In this document: positions 44,173 to 54,965 of the stretch, in pieces
How positions within the stretch are numbered: the first letter of the stretch is position 1
How the letters are laid out: each line of letters begins with the position of its first letter
Source of the DNA: Rhineura floridana
Lineage: Eukaryota; Chordata; Lepidosauria; Squamata; Rhineuridae
Assembly (NCBI RefSeq): GCF_030035675.1
Contig: NC_084482.1
Location: forward strand, 227,380,943-227,444,942
Length of the DNA: 64,000 bases
Direction of reading: 5' to 3'
Notes under the pieces: generated by a model
Told to the model about the DNA's origin: nothing
The model's database searches: none
The model's input: the letters and a program-made list of their open reading frames with translations, nothing else
Program-made: the position numbers and the translations under genes

Positions 44173-44445
44173 GTAGTTATTCCTTATTTTTAAAGCTTAA
44201 AGTCTGTGTCTGACTAATTTGCAGGGATGGTGCAATCTTTAGCAAAGATTCAAATACTCAAAGCTCATTCAGACGTTCAAATACCTAATTTCGCTACTCT
44301 GCAACAGATCCTTTGGCCTCGAAGGGGAGGATCGCTCTGCCCTCGGCTGTCCTGTCCTGGGGGCTTGGTCCTGGGGGCTTTTTAATAGGGCAACATTGGG
44401 AGTTACTTAAAAGCCACTTTGGAATGATTTATATCCTGAACATTG
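44173..44445. other. Unassigned
   Basis: No frame or repeat end recognised. CCTGGGGGCTTGGTCCTGGG near 44350 is a short internal duplication. Confidence 0.4.
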
Positions 44446-46725
44446 AGATACAGCCTTGGTCGCCCTGTTTGAATGGGTGGAAAAATGGCCAATGCAATTC
44501 AATATAAACAAGTGTAAAATTATGCATATTGGAGCAAAAAATATTGGAGCAAAAAATCTGAATTTCACATATACGCTCATGGGGTCTGAACTGGCAGTGA
44601 CCGACCAGGAGAGAGACCTCGGGGTTGTAGTGCACAGCACGATGAAAATGTCGACCCAGCGTGTGGCAGCTGTGAAAAAGGCAAATTCCATGCTAGCAAT
44701 AATTAGGAAAGGTATTGAAAATAAAACAGCCGATATCATAATGCCGTTGTATAAATCTATGGTGCGGCCGCATTTGGAATACTGTGTACAGTTGTGGTCG
44801 CCTCATCTCAAAAAGGATATTATAGAGTTGGAAAAGGTTCAGAAGAGGGCAACCAGAATGATCAAGGGGATGGAGCGACTCCCTTACGAGGAAAGGTTGC
44901 AGCATTTGGGGCTTTTTAGTTTAGAGAAAAGGCAGGTCAGAGGAGACATGATAGAAGTGTATAAAATTATGCATGGCATTGAGAAAGTGGATAGAGAAAA
45001 GTTCTTCTCCCTCTCTCATAATACTAGAACTCGTGGACATTCAAAGAAGCTGAATGTTGGAAGATTCAGGACAGACAAAAGGAAGTACTTCTTTACTCAG
45101 CGCATAGTTAAACTATGGAATTTGCATGGCTTTAAAAGAAGATTAGACAAATTCATGGAGGACAGGGCTATCAATGGCTACTAGCCATGATGGCTGTGCT
45201 GTGCCACCCTAGTCAGAGGCAGCATGCTTCTGAAAACCAGTTGCCGGAAGCCTCAGGAGGGGAGAGTGTTCTTGCACTCGGGTCCTGCTTGCGGGCTTCC
45301 CCCAGGCACCTGGTTGGCCACTGTGAGAACAGGATGCTGGACTAGATGGGCCACTGGCCTGATCCAGCAGGCTCTTCTTATGTTCCTATTTTCTTATGTT
45401 CTTATGATGACCTCTGTCGGGAGAGAGATGGGGAATGTGACTCTGTTGGTTCTCCTTGATCTCTCAGTGGCTTTCGATACCATCAACCATGGTATCTTTT
45501 TGGGAAGACTGGCTGAGTTGGGAGTGGGAGGGACTGCATGGCGGTGGTTCCGCTCCTACTTGGCGGGTCAGCTCCAGAAGGTGGTGCTTGGGGAACATTG
45601 CTCGGCACCCTGGAGTCTCCAGTATGGGGTTCCTCAGGGGTCAGTTCTGTCCCCCATGCTGTTCAACATCTACATGAAACCGTTGGGTGCGGTCATCCGG
45701 AGCTTTGGAGTGTGTTGCCATCAGTATGCTGATGACACGCAGCTCTATTTCTCCTTTTCATCTTCTTCAGGTGAGGCTGTTAATGTGCTGAACCGGTGCC
45801 TGGTTGTGACAATGGACTGGATGAGGGCTAATAAACTGAGGGTCAATCCAGACAAGAGTGAGATGCTGCTAGTGGGTGGTTATTCCCTCCAGATGGTGGG
45901 TGTCCAACCTGTCCTGGATGGTGTTGCACTTACCCTGAAGGAGCAGGTTCGTAGCTTGGAGGTTCTCCTAGAACCATCTGTGTCAGTTGGGGCCAGGTAG
46001 CCTCAGTGGCATGGAGTGCCTTCTACCAACTTTGGTTGTGTCCCAGGTATGTCCCTATGTGGACAGGGATATCCTGGCTTCAGTTGTCCATGCTCTGGTA
46101 ACCTCTAAGTTAGATTACTGCAATGCGCTCTTCATGGGGCTGCCTTTGAAGACGTTTCAGAAACTGCAGCTTGTGCAAAATGGAGCGGCCAGATTGGTAA
46201 CAGGGACCAGACGGTTCAAACGTATAAAACTGATTCTGGCCCACTTGCATTGGGTGCTTGTATGTTTCCAAGCTCGATTCAAGGTGCTGGTTTTGACCTA
46301 TAAAGCCTTACATAGCTTGGGACCACAATACCTGATGGAACACCTCTCCTGATACGAACCCATCTGTACACTATGTTCAACATCCAAGGCCCTCCTCTGG
46401 GTGCCTCCTCCGAGGGAAGCTGGGTTTCTGGCACCAAGGGAGAGGGCCTTCTCAGTGGTGGTCCCCAAATTATGGAATGATCCCATTGACGAGGTGTGCC
46501 TGGCACCAACACTGTTAACTTTTCGGCGCCAGGTCAAGACTTTTCTCCCAGGCATTTTAGCATGTCATTTTAAATTGTTTTAAGATTTCAAATTGTGTTT
46601 TAAATTGTTTTTAAATTATGTGTTTTTAAATTTGTATATTTGTTTTAATGTTTTTAGTTACTGTAAACCGCCCAGAGAGCTTTGGCTATGGGATATTATA
46701 TAAATATAATAAATAAATAAATGAA
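44446..46725 (+). mobile_element. L2 LINE split by a CR1-group LINE
   Basis: The left stub (GAGATACAGCCTTGGTCGCC, 44446-44469) continues at 45406 with GATGACCTCTGTCGGGAGAG, the same wording as in the L2 at 36361-36415. The right part encodes LLDLSVAFDTINHGIFLGRL, YGVPQGSVLSPMLFNIY and HQYADDTQLYF near 45720-45750, then [20 protein letters not shown] and VVPKLWNDPIDEV, and ends ACCGCCCAGAGAGC, then AAATAAATAAAT. Several frameshifts are present, one near 45995. Copy A3 of the CR1-group LINE lies between the two parts. Confidence 0.88.
44470..45405 (+). mobile_element. CR1-group LINE with TTCTTATG tail, copy A3
   Basis: Heavily 5'-truncated: it begins within the reverse transcriptase region (EWVEKWPMQFNINKCKIMHI) and runs to the tail at 45390-45405. 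The frame is open for about 240 codons. Two private changes are seen: a 15-base tandem duplication giving NIGAKNIGAKN near 44530-44560, and the loss of about 36 bases near 45127 (LLPQDAVMATSLD is missing). It is nested inside an L2. Confidence 0.9.
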
Positions 46726-47660
46726 TAATTCCCTTGCTTGCTGTGGAGACTCAGCACTCGCCCACCTTCATCCATCCCTCTCCTTGGCCAGGAAGAACTG
46801 CTGCTGCAATGGGCACAAGAGAAGCCCTTTGCCTCTGTTGGTGCCCATGGGCCAGAGCTCTGACAGGTCAGGGGGAACCCAGAGGGGGGCAGGATGGATG
46901 TTATAGGGGGTCAAGGGGGAGGAGGGGAATGGGAGGGGTCCTGGCCCTGGGCACTGTGCTGTGGTGGGAAGAGCGTGGAGGGAGTTGCACCCCAGCATCC
47001 TACATTTGTCCAGCCTCCTGGTCTCCCCGTGGCCAGCCAGATGCCCCCAGAGGAAGGCCACCAGCAGGCAGAACCAGAGCCAAGAGCTGCCTCTTGTGGG
47101 AGCGATTTCCTCGGGTTCACTCAGAGCTGCGGGAAGAAGGACTTTCTTGTCTGTTCTGAATCTTCTAATACACAAAAATAGGGATCCACCTCATGTGGTC
47201 TCAGGCTGCTGGCCCATCTAGCCTCCTATTGTTTCAGGCAGGACGACCCCCCAGCCCCACTCGGAGATTCCGGGGACTGTCCTGGGACTGTGGCTTGCAA
47301 AGCGGATGCTCTGTCACTCAGCAACACGGAAAGGCAAAGCTGGATTCAGACTGTCTGGCTGAAAGACCAGGATTTATGTTGCCTGTTGTAAAAATATATA
47401 ATGTGATTCTGGTCCCAACGCAGGCCTCCCATTAGATCCATCACACACACACACACAGACGGGACCACCAGGCACAGGCCGATTCTGCATGCAGACCTCT
47501 CTCTCTTCAGTCATTTCCCCCACAATATCTCCATAGTCTGCATTCACTCCCATTTTTAAAAGTTCTCTGCGTCTGCAAGTTCTAGTTAAATTATTATATT
47601 AGTCAACAGGTAAAGCTTTAGACAACCCACTTGTGTGGGCAAATGAATTTATTTATTTTA
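46726..47660. other. No gene called
   Basis: GC-rich sequence. A frame near 46995-47181 (PGLPVASQMPPEEGHQQAEP and on to DFLVCSESSNTQK) has some coding look, but no convincing splice site or codon-position bias, so it is not called. A CA repeat lies at 47440-47457. Confidence 0.4.
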
Positions 47661-47663
47661 CCA

Positions 47664-48256
47664 TCAGACCTCCGTCCTCCCTATTTTCCTCCCTTCCTTC
47701 CTCCCTCCCTCTTCCTTCATTTTTTCCATCCCTCCTCCCTCCCCCTCCCTCCCTATCTTCCTCCCTCCCTCCCTCCCTCCCTCCCTTCCTATCTTCCTCC
47801 CTTCCTCCTTCCTCCCTCCCTCCCTTCCGTCCTCCCTCCCTTCCTCCCTCCCTTCCGCCCTCCCTATCTCCCTCCCTCCCTCCCTCTCTTCCTCCCTCCC
47901 TTCCTCCTTCCCTCCTTCCCTCCCTCCCTTCTTTCCTTCCTCTTTCCCTCCCTCCCATCCTCCCTCCCTCTCTTCTTCCCTCCCTCCCTTCTTCATTTTT
48001 TCCATACTCCCTCCCTCCCTTCCATCCTTCCTCCTCCCTCCCCCTCCTTCCCTCCCTCCCTTCCTCCCTCCCTTCCTCCTTCCCTCCCTTCCTTTCTCCT
48101 TCCACTCTACCTCCCTCCCTTCTTTCCTTCCTCCCTCCCTCCCATCCTCCCTCCTTTCCTCCCTATCTCCCTCTCTTCCTGCCTTCCTCCTTCCCTCCCT
48201 CCCTCTCTTCTTCCGTCCCTTCCTTCAATCCTTCTTTCTCCCTCCCTCCCTTCCAG
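47664..48256. repeat. Long pyrimidine tract, CCTT/CCCT microsatellite
   Basis: Almost 600 bases of C and T only on the plus strand apart from scattered A/G, built of TTCC, CCCT and TCCC units. Long frames of Pro, Ser and Leu across it (and Gly/Glu/Arg on the other strand) are artefacts of composition. Such polypurine-polypyrimidine mirrors can form triplex DNA. Confidence 0.92.
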
Positions 48257-48474
48257 GGATTCATGGCTTTTCGCCCCGGTATGTCCCTGTTAAGGCAGAG
48301 AGTAAATGAAGAGACAGTTTAGGGGGCTTAGAAGGACCCCGCCCCTCTCCTGGGGACCTTGTCCTTGGGGCGGCCTCCTTCCTCCTTGGGCAACAACCCC
48401 AGCTGCCCTCCTTCCAAGCCAATTCTCCCTCTTTCTCTCCCCCCATGTCCCCCACCCCATTGTTTCTCCTTCAG

Positions 48475-48815
48475 TGGAGGACACGGAGGTGGAGCTGGAC
48501 TTCTTCCAGGACAGCTTCACTTTGGAGATGTCTGGGGAGTTCCTGCAGGACTTTGATGAGGAAGAGCTCCGGCAGGTGGACTGGGCCCAGAAGCAGAACA
48601 TCTGGAGTCTGCCAGACTATGCCAGCCGGGTCAGTGCCAACACGCAGGGTGCCCTGGCCAACATGGCGGTCATGAAGGGGAACATGGAGATCCTGATCCA
48701 GCACAGCAACTGGATGCAGGCCCTGGAGGGGCTGGAATCTCCCTCTTCCCCTTCCCCTCCTCACATGCCCAGTTTAGTTGGCTTCCCCGTGACACACACA
48801 TGCCATGTCACCTGA
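48475..48815 (+). CDS. Unrecognised coding exon, probably terminal
   Basis: A TTTCTCCTTCAG acceptor is followed by an open frame in phase 1: VEDTEVELDFFQDSFTLEMS, EFLQDFDEEELRQVDWAQKQ, NIWSLPDYASRVSANTQGAL, ANMAVMKGNMEILIQHSNWM, then QALEGLESPSSPSPP and a TGA at 48813-48815. Third codon positions are overwhelmingly G or C up to about codon 85, while the flanks are not, so real coding is likely at least that far. The acidic first half and amphipathic second half suggest an interaction surface; no domain was recognised. The phase 1 start would fit the zinc-finger linker exons, but it has no fingers. It could be the last exon of an unknown host gene or a domesticated element. Confidence 0.5.
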
Positions 48816-49029
48816 TGGTCCAAATAAGGGGACCTACCTGCCTTCTTGATCTCCTCTCACCAATTAAATTAGCATTCATTATTAGTGGCCAAGTTAAAAG
48901 CAGGAGCTGCAGGGAGATTCCTGGTCTCCGCTCTCTTGCAAAGAAGGCTCACCCTTGTCCCTTCCCAGCCTCCACACGCTCTGCTTGGTGCTGATGCTGG
49001 AGGCCAGGGCGGGTGGGGGCTCCTTCTCG
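48816..49029. other. No gene seen
   Basis: Short stretch between the unrecognised exon and a solo LTR; a 3' UTR for that exon is possible but no polyadenylation signal was found in it. Confidence 0.35.
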
Positions 49030-49034
49030 GGTGG

Positions 49035-49681
49035 TGTTGAGCCTCAGCTAACCCAGAAAGGACAGGAAGGGGGCAGGCATGAGTTTCAGGTGCCTCCTCT
49101 GCCAGAAGAAGCAGAGTTGGGGATTGTTGTGTCTGAGCAGGACCTTGCGGGAGGGGGTCAGCCTGCACTCCAGCCAGTTCCCATGGGTAGCGCACTCTCC
49201 GAGGAACAGAGCACGCCGCCCTCAGCTGATGCAGAGGACTTGTTGGGGGAAGCTCCAGAGACAGAGCCAGCTCCACCCTTGCCAAGCAGTTCCCAGGGGG
49301 ATACCAGTGTGGCACAGCCCCCTGACCTCGAGCCCGTTGCTCAGGAGCAGGTGTCTTCCGATGAGCTGTTGGATGCACGTCCCCTGTCTTCTCGTTCTCA
49401 TCACCACGAGAAACGGACAGGGCAAAGACAGGAATTACGAAGGAGTCAGAGATTACGTTCGAAAACATTTCCTACATAAGCCTGCCGCTCCCAGTAGGGA
49501 GTCGTTGAGTCAACTTCCTTCACACGCTGCAGAGCATGTCTAGAGTATAGTTAGGGATTCTAGTGAGTTAGCGCAGGGTTTCCTCTGAAGCGCAATGCCT
49601 TTGATGTATCCATTACTCTAATAAAATGAGATTTACTTGCACCCACACTTCAGCCTCATTCGTCCGGCTCTGGATGGGACA
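49035..49681. mobile_element. Solo LTR (family 1 copy, 647 bp)
   Basis: TGTTGAGCCTC to GGATGGGACA with the 5-bp duplication GGTGG at 49030-49034 and 49682-49686. Like the LTR at 37649-38281 it carries an acidic, Pro/Ser/Glu-rich open stretch that turns basic at its end (LRRSQRLRSKTFPT) and an AATAAAA near 49620. Same family, clearly diverged. Only the LTR remains. Confidence 0.83.
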
Positions 49682-49689
49682 GGTGGGGG

Positions 49690-50085
49690 GCAAATTCAAC
49701 TAGGAGATGACTGTTGAGTGAAAGAACTGCGAAGCCAGTTCAGGTCTGGTCCTGAAAGCAAATTCCCAGGCTCAGAATGTGCACCTGGTGTAGTAGTAGT
49801 AGTAGTAATAATAAAGTCTTCTGCAGCTGACACTGGTTGGCAGCTCTTAGGGCTTTAGTGCACAAACCAAGGCCAGTTTGAGGAGCCTGATGTGTGGCCA
49901 ACCCTGCTCCCGCCTTCACGTGTGAGGAAAACTGGCTACAGCTAATGTACAATGTTTGTGTGTGTAGTGGAGGAAGTGGAGTGCTGGTCTCAGCCCATCG
50001 GGGCTCAATTGCAGCTTCCCGAATGCCTGACCTGTGTTCAGGTGATGTTGGAGGCTATTTCTTCCAAGACATTCCTGTCTAGATA
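49690..50085. other. No gene seen; TAG/AAT repeat
   Basis: A short (TAG)n(TAA)n tract at 49790-49812. Otherwise nothing was recognised. Confidence 0.45.
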
Positions 50086-50087
50086 GA

Positions 50088-50165
50088 TCATAGAATCATA
50101 GAATAGTAAAGTTGGAAGGGGCCTATAAGGCCATCAAGTCTATCCCCCTGCTCAATGCTGGTGCT
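50088..50165 (-). mobile_element. CR1 LINE 3' end fragment
   Basis: ATCATAGAATCATAGAATAG then TTGGAAGGGGCCTATAAGGC is the reverse complement of the CR1 terminus with its ATTCTATG repeats. Only the tail is left. Confidence 0.85.
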
Positions 50166-50582
50166 AACACAGAATGCAAAATAGGAGCGGTAGGCTATAG
50201 GGAAGGTGTGGGCACAGGCCGGGCTACTTGGGGAAATGAATCCACATCCCATTTCATGCATTGTGGGGGAGTGAAGCTTCTCATACTGGGATGGAATGGC
50301 ATGGAGGACCAGGAATTCCAGGCCTTGGAGGAGATGCTGCTTCTGACCGGGACTACCAGGGTCACACGGGGGCTGCTCAGTGAGGAATGAGGGTCTGAAA
50401 ATACGTCACGTGAAATAATGGGCTCAAGTTATGCTGCAGAGAAGCAAAGAAGTACCTGAGTGAGATTTCTATGTGTTTGAATCCTGGCTAAATCCCTGGA
50501 ATTAGTCAGACAGACTTTAAGCTTTAAAATAAGAAACAACTATTTTATTCTGGAAGTACCTACTTGGTAGGAAATAGTTCTC
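50166..50582. other. No gene seen
   Basis: A short open stretch is present but has no codon-position bias or motif. TTTAAAATAAGAAACAACTA near 50525 could belong to an LTR-like end next to the envelope fossil. Confidence 0.35.
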
Positions 50583-51070
50583 CATCTAGCTACATCTAGG
50601 ACATGATTGGGTCTGTGGAGATACAGCCAATAAAATATTGCCAAAATATTGAATTGGCTCCTGCTAAGTTGCCTGGCTTATACCAGCTGTCAGGGTCACT
50701 CAGGTATTCCCAGTTGGTAGAATCAGGTACAAGAGAGCCTCACCAATCAGAGAAAAAAGACAGAAATAAGAATCTGCTTGCCACTCTGCATAATGGGACA
50801 TAGAAAACTGCAGGCCCTTAACGATGGACTCAGTAACATGGTGGTCTTTCCTGCCCTTGGCTGACATGGCCTCTGTAGGTTCTGCAGTATTGAGACTTCA
50901 ATCTGTAGTGGAGATTCTTGCAAATGAGATCACTAGAGTGAAAGAGACCAACATGTATATAAAGAAACACCCCCCAATTTTCCAGTATTATTCTGCTTGC
51001 CTCTGCAGGCAACACTTCAATATTTCGTTGTCACTTACCTTCCTCAATCCATCAGGAGTTTTAGGATGAG
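50583..51070 (+). mobile_element. Retrovirus-like envelope fossil, inverted copy
   Basis: Bases 50583-50930 are the reverse complement of about 52755-53105 (and of the matching part of copy A near 140-485). The following frame has a heptad-like stretch (VLRLQSVVEILANEITRV) that resembles the coiled coil of a retroviral transmembrane subunit, then Cys residues. It is broken, with several breaks, and old. Confidence 0.38.
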
Positions 51071-51299
51071 CAACACGAGCCAAACTCAGCTGTGGCACCA
51101 GAACACCTCTTCCATTCAGTGTCTAAGGTGCCTGGGAATCCAGGTGCCACAATGAGTGTGGAAGATACAAGGTCAACAGGGAAATTGTTTCATGGGTCAA
51201 AGTCACAGCTGCCTGTCAGCGCTAAGGCTCACAAGACGACTTTTCTTAAGGCTTTATTCCGGCCTGTAGCTACTGTCTCCACCAGTCTGCCAATACGCA

Positions 51300-51620
51300 C
51301 GCCAGGTGCAGAAAATTGGGCTCTTAGGACTCAGGACCAGCTGCCGCTCTTCTAGGTCCTGGATCATGGGAAAACTGTCTCACTTGCATCAGGAACAGAA
51401 TCAGTTGGTAGAGGTTAAGAAGGCAGGCCTCTGGCTTCAGCTCAGCTCCAATGTTCTTGTGCTGTGACACGTCCCTAATTTTTTGCACCTTGATGGCAGA
51501 ACGGGCCATCAGCGTCACTAGATATGGACCTTGCCGCCTATCCCCAGGGAGAGTGGGATGACCAGGCTCTGTGAGGGGCTCTGGAAAGGCCTCTTTGACC
51601 TATCAATGCAATGTTCTAAC
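51300..51620 (-). mobile_element. Retrovirus-like pol fossil (integrase end)
   Basis: The minus strand reads RRQGPYLVTLMARSAIKVQK, like the C-terminal part of gammaretrovirus-type integrases (GPYxVLLTTPTAVKVxG). Fragment only, broken. Orientation is opposite to the neighbouring envelope-like piece, so the region is a mosaic or was rearranged. Confidence 0.4.
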
Positions 51621-51829
51621 AGCATCAATTAATACACCACAGTACTTCAAAAAGGCTCCATCCTCTAACTTTAATGTGGAAGGATGAGAGAGAAAAGGTG
51701 TTGACTAGGGCATGTACTTGGGCCATGCCATCAAAATCTTGTATGTAGACAAATCATGCTCACGGTTAGCAGTGTTTAAAGTGGGGCAAGAGCCACTCTT
51801 CTTTTTGTTCTTATGCTGATGTTAATGTA

Positions 51830-52160
51830 AGGGAGATAGCGTGAGGGTCCAGCTGGCTAAGCTTGGCTGCCTTTACCGGTGCTGTGCTCTGACTGACTTC
51901 CTTCCGTTGCAGACTGATTTGTCTTAGGGAAGCTTATCTGCCCCTCCTCCTTCCACCCTTTCCTCTCTTCTCTGTCTGTCCAAGAAAGAGGAAACACCTT
52001 TGTCTCTGCTCTCTCCCTCCTGAGCCAGGAGGGCAACTCCCATGTCTGGGCATTGCACCAAATAAATTAGCTTTTCTTATTTTACTAAGTCTCAGGCTTC
52101 AATGATCTCAATGCAGGGTCAAAGCCTGCTTCTAAGGTAAACACACACACACAGGCACAC
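51830..52160 (+). mobile_element. Retrovirus-like LTR fragment
   Basis: AAGCTTATCTGCCCCTCCTC..., AATAAATTAGCTTTTCTTAT and CAATGCAGGGTCAAAGCCTG match the minus-strand stretch at 17940-18420. A polyadenylation signal lies before the U5-like end. A further partial copy of the U5-like end is at 52470-52565. Broken; the outer ends are not fixed. Confidence 0.5.
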
Positions 52161-52164
52161 AAGA

Positions 52165-52565
52165 GCATTTCAGATGTTAAACCCTGCTTTATTATTTAGA
52201 TACAAAGTTATTTCACATAACATCAAGCAATACTTCTGATGTGCAGAAGGGCAAGTGGTAGAGCGTCTAACCACTCCTTTTAAACACCTGTCCAGTAAAA
52301 TGAGATCCACAGTTGCTGTCCCGGGGGTCGGAGAGGCCAGACCATGGGATGAGGTCTCTGTGCTATTTCTTTGCCAAAGGATTTTTTATGCAGTTGAGGG
52401 AGTACATTTTCCTGCTTTACCTACATTGCTGTAAATAAGCTAAACACCAAAAGCAAAAATTGTGTGCCACAGAAGGGAATCTAGCTTTTTAAAAGTTTTA
52501 CTAAGTCTTAAGTCTCAGTGATCTAAATGCAGGGTAAAAGCTTGCTACTTAGGTAAATACACATC
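52165..52565. other. Unassigned, ending in a partial LTR-like repeat
   Basis: No gene. AGTCTCAGTGATCTAAATGC and AGGGTAAAAGCTTGC at 52510-52550 repeat the U5-like end of the LTR fragment just upstream. Confidence 0.4.
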
Positions 52566-52805
52566 ATTCATTCATTGGCCTTCACTCCTGGCCAAGTAAG
52601 ATTATCTTCCAAGACAAGGCAGACAATCACTCCGGCTGAATTGTTTATGTAGGAACAACATCTGCTCCCAATGATGGCGCAAGTCCCTCCGTCTGTAGCA
52701 AGCAGAGGTTGGGGTTGCCAGTAGGGTCTTTACAGCTATAGAGGCCACAGGAAGAGCTGCCTAGATCTCATTTGTAAGAGTTTCCACTAAAGATTGACTC
52801 TCAAT

Positions 52806-53550
52806 ACTCCAGAATGTATGGCAGCTGTGCCAGCCAAGGGTAGGAAAGACCACCCTATTACTGAGCCCATCGTTAAGGGCCTGCAGTTTTCTATGTCCCA
52901 TTATGCAGAGTGGCAAGCAGATTCTTATTTCTGTCTTTTTTCTCTCATTGGTGAGGCTCTCTTGTTCCTGATTCTACCAACTGGGAGTACCTGAGTGACC
53001 CTGACAGCTGGTATAAGCCAGGCAACATAGCAGGAGCCAATCCAATATTTTGGCAATACTTTATTGGCTGTATCTCCACAGGCCCAATAATGTCCTACTA
53101 GAGCTTCCCATGGGCCTTTGTGAAAGGGGGAAAGACCAGGTTTTCCCTGGTTGAACTTTTTGGTAGTAGGGGCTCGCTATTCCCCACCAAGGGACACCAC
53201 CACCTGGATCATGAGGGTTGCTAGCCCCTTTCTGAAAACACGCTCCCTAGTTGTTCAGGTATTTACAATCCCATGCCTGATGACCACCAGAACTGATAAA
53301 GGCAGAACAATGGATCATGTTATCAATAGAATAGTTAGAGGAAGCATGAAAATCATGATAATGTTGGCAGAAAGTGGGATTCTGGGTATGGTTATTTCTC
53401 CAGTTCCCTTCAAGGGTGAAATAATGTTTGCATTTACTTACACCATCCTCTATGCCTTTCTTTCCTTTCGTCTTGTTTCCCAAAAAACAGAACTCGATCA
53501 ATTTTGGCAGGACCTACCAAATCCCGTTTTGTTGGGCCACAGGGGCAAAG
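52806..53550 (-). mobile_element. Retrovirus-like envelope fossil (copy B)
   Basis: Duplicate of 190-930. Together with the inverted copy at 50583-50930 it forms inverted repeat arms of about 350 bp around 1.8 kb. Broken, several breaks. Confidence 0.33.
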
Positions 53551-53659
53551 TCCCAGGTAGAATTTGCGCTAAACCATTTCCATTCCATAGGCATAAAATT
53601 GGAATGGCTTTTTAATATGTTCTTAAACTTTTTCAAAAATGTTTTTAATCTTATATTTT

Positions 53660-54479
53660 TTTGAAAGCTTTTTTTAAGACACATTTTAAAATATGTTTTG
53701 TTTTAGTGTATTTTAGGGTTTGTTTTGTGATGTTTTAGAGTTTTTGGTGCCCCTGGGCTCCTGCTGGAAGGGTGGAATATAAATCAAATAAATGAATATT
53801 TAAATAAAAATGGGGGTCATGTCAGTGATGTTCTCTTCAGTCAAAGGGATTGGTACAAGGGCAACGCCTCCCTCCCCATGGACAGGGAGTAGGGAGTATA
53901 TCCAACAGTTACTCACATTATAGATAGAAGCAATTCTTGTTGGGTTTAAGCAAGCTTGCATGCCCCCCCCTTTGATATGGAGATGTTCCCTTTAACCAGT
54001 ATTGGGGATATCTCTATCTGGTTGTTTACCATGATGTAACTTCCTCAAAGGGTGGGGTTATTTACTTCCTCCTTTGTTAGGGGATATTGATCCTTTTTCA
54101 TATTCTCCATTACCCTCTAGCAGAGGGAATAGGCAGTGTCTTCGAGGAGCATCCTCACCAATGACTGAAAATGGGCTGAGACTACAGATTTTTTTCTATC
54201 TAAGCTAGAGCCTATGTTGTCTTCAACATGAAGGTCAGGAGTAAAGGCTCTTTATTCTTTTTACCCAAGAAGATTGTCTCTGTGACTTATTTGATTAACT
54301 CGTGCGCATGGGAGGAAGGTGTGGGACTGGTTTATTTTCATTCCACTGTTGCATACATGCTTTCCTAAGAAATAGGACTACATATTGTTCCTATTTCATT
54401 TAAACGAAGCAGGTTCTGTGGCTCAGAGTAAACTGAGAATTTAACCTTTTCTCTTCTGCCAGGTATTTTAGCATCTGTT
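53660..54479. other. Duplicate of 1030-1867
   Basis: No gene seen; includes the LINE 3' tail corresponding to 985-1206. Confidence 0.6.
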
Positions 54480-54841
54480 TTTTAAATAGTTTTAAACCAC
54501 CCAGAGAGCTTCAGCTAAGAGGTGGTACACATATGTAATAAACAAATAAATAAGTAAACCAGATTTTGGGGGATTTTATTTTTTTTAGTGTTTTTACCAT
54601 GTTTATTTGTTCGCCCCTTTGCTCTGTATCAGACACTCGTTTTAAAAGCGGTTTTCTTACTTACTGCTCTGTCTTCTGAGATGTTTTTTGCAAACCAAGG
54701 GCCTGTTCACCCGGGAGCTTTTCAAAGTAAATACGTAACTTTTGCCATCGCAATTGATTTGCTAGCTTCACACTCCCCAGCTTCCAATACGGTTTTTGTG
54801 AGTGTGTGTGTGTGTGTGTGTTTTACAGATACAAGTAATCC

Positions 54842-54965
54842 TGTTCCAAGTGTGGAAAGAGCTTCAGTCGCCTCTCCCTGCTACGGTCACATCGAAGGAT
54901 GCATGCAGGGGAGAAACCATGGAAACGCTGTTTGCAAAAAGCGCTTTGGCGACAGCGCGCAGTAG
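54842..54965 (+). pseudogene. C2H2 zinc-finger relic
   Basis: CSKCGKSFSRLSLLRSHRRM followed by HAGEKPWK is a complete finger (C-X2-C-X12-H-X3-H) with its linker. After one missing base, VCKKRFGDSAQ looks like the front half of the next finger, then a TAG ends it. A TAA lies just upstream in frame, and a GT repeat and TTTTACAG precede it. The copy A segment lacks this block. It is the remains of a second zinc-finger array, with no KRAB exon left in this copy of the duplication. Confidence 0.75.

Noticed and set aside
46894-47221. Possible exon with PGLPVASQMPPEEGHQQAEP
   Set aside because: Two overlapping frames are equally open, third positions are not biased, and no clear acceptor was found.
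47631-48322. Long plus-strand frames of Pro/Ser/Leu and minus-strand frames of Gly/Glu/Arg
   Set aside because: They come from the CCTT/CCCT microsatellite, where stops are rare in any frame; no start context, domain or codon bias.
49030-49686. Host exon reading for the frame ending LRRSQRLRSKTFPT
   Set aside because: The frame lies inside a TG...CA stretch with a 5-bp target repeat, and a relative with the same plan sits inside another LTR at 37649-38281; LTR origin is the simpler reading.
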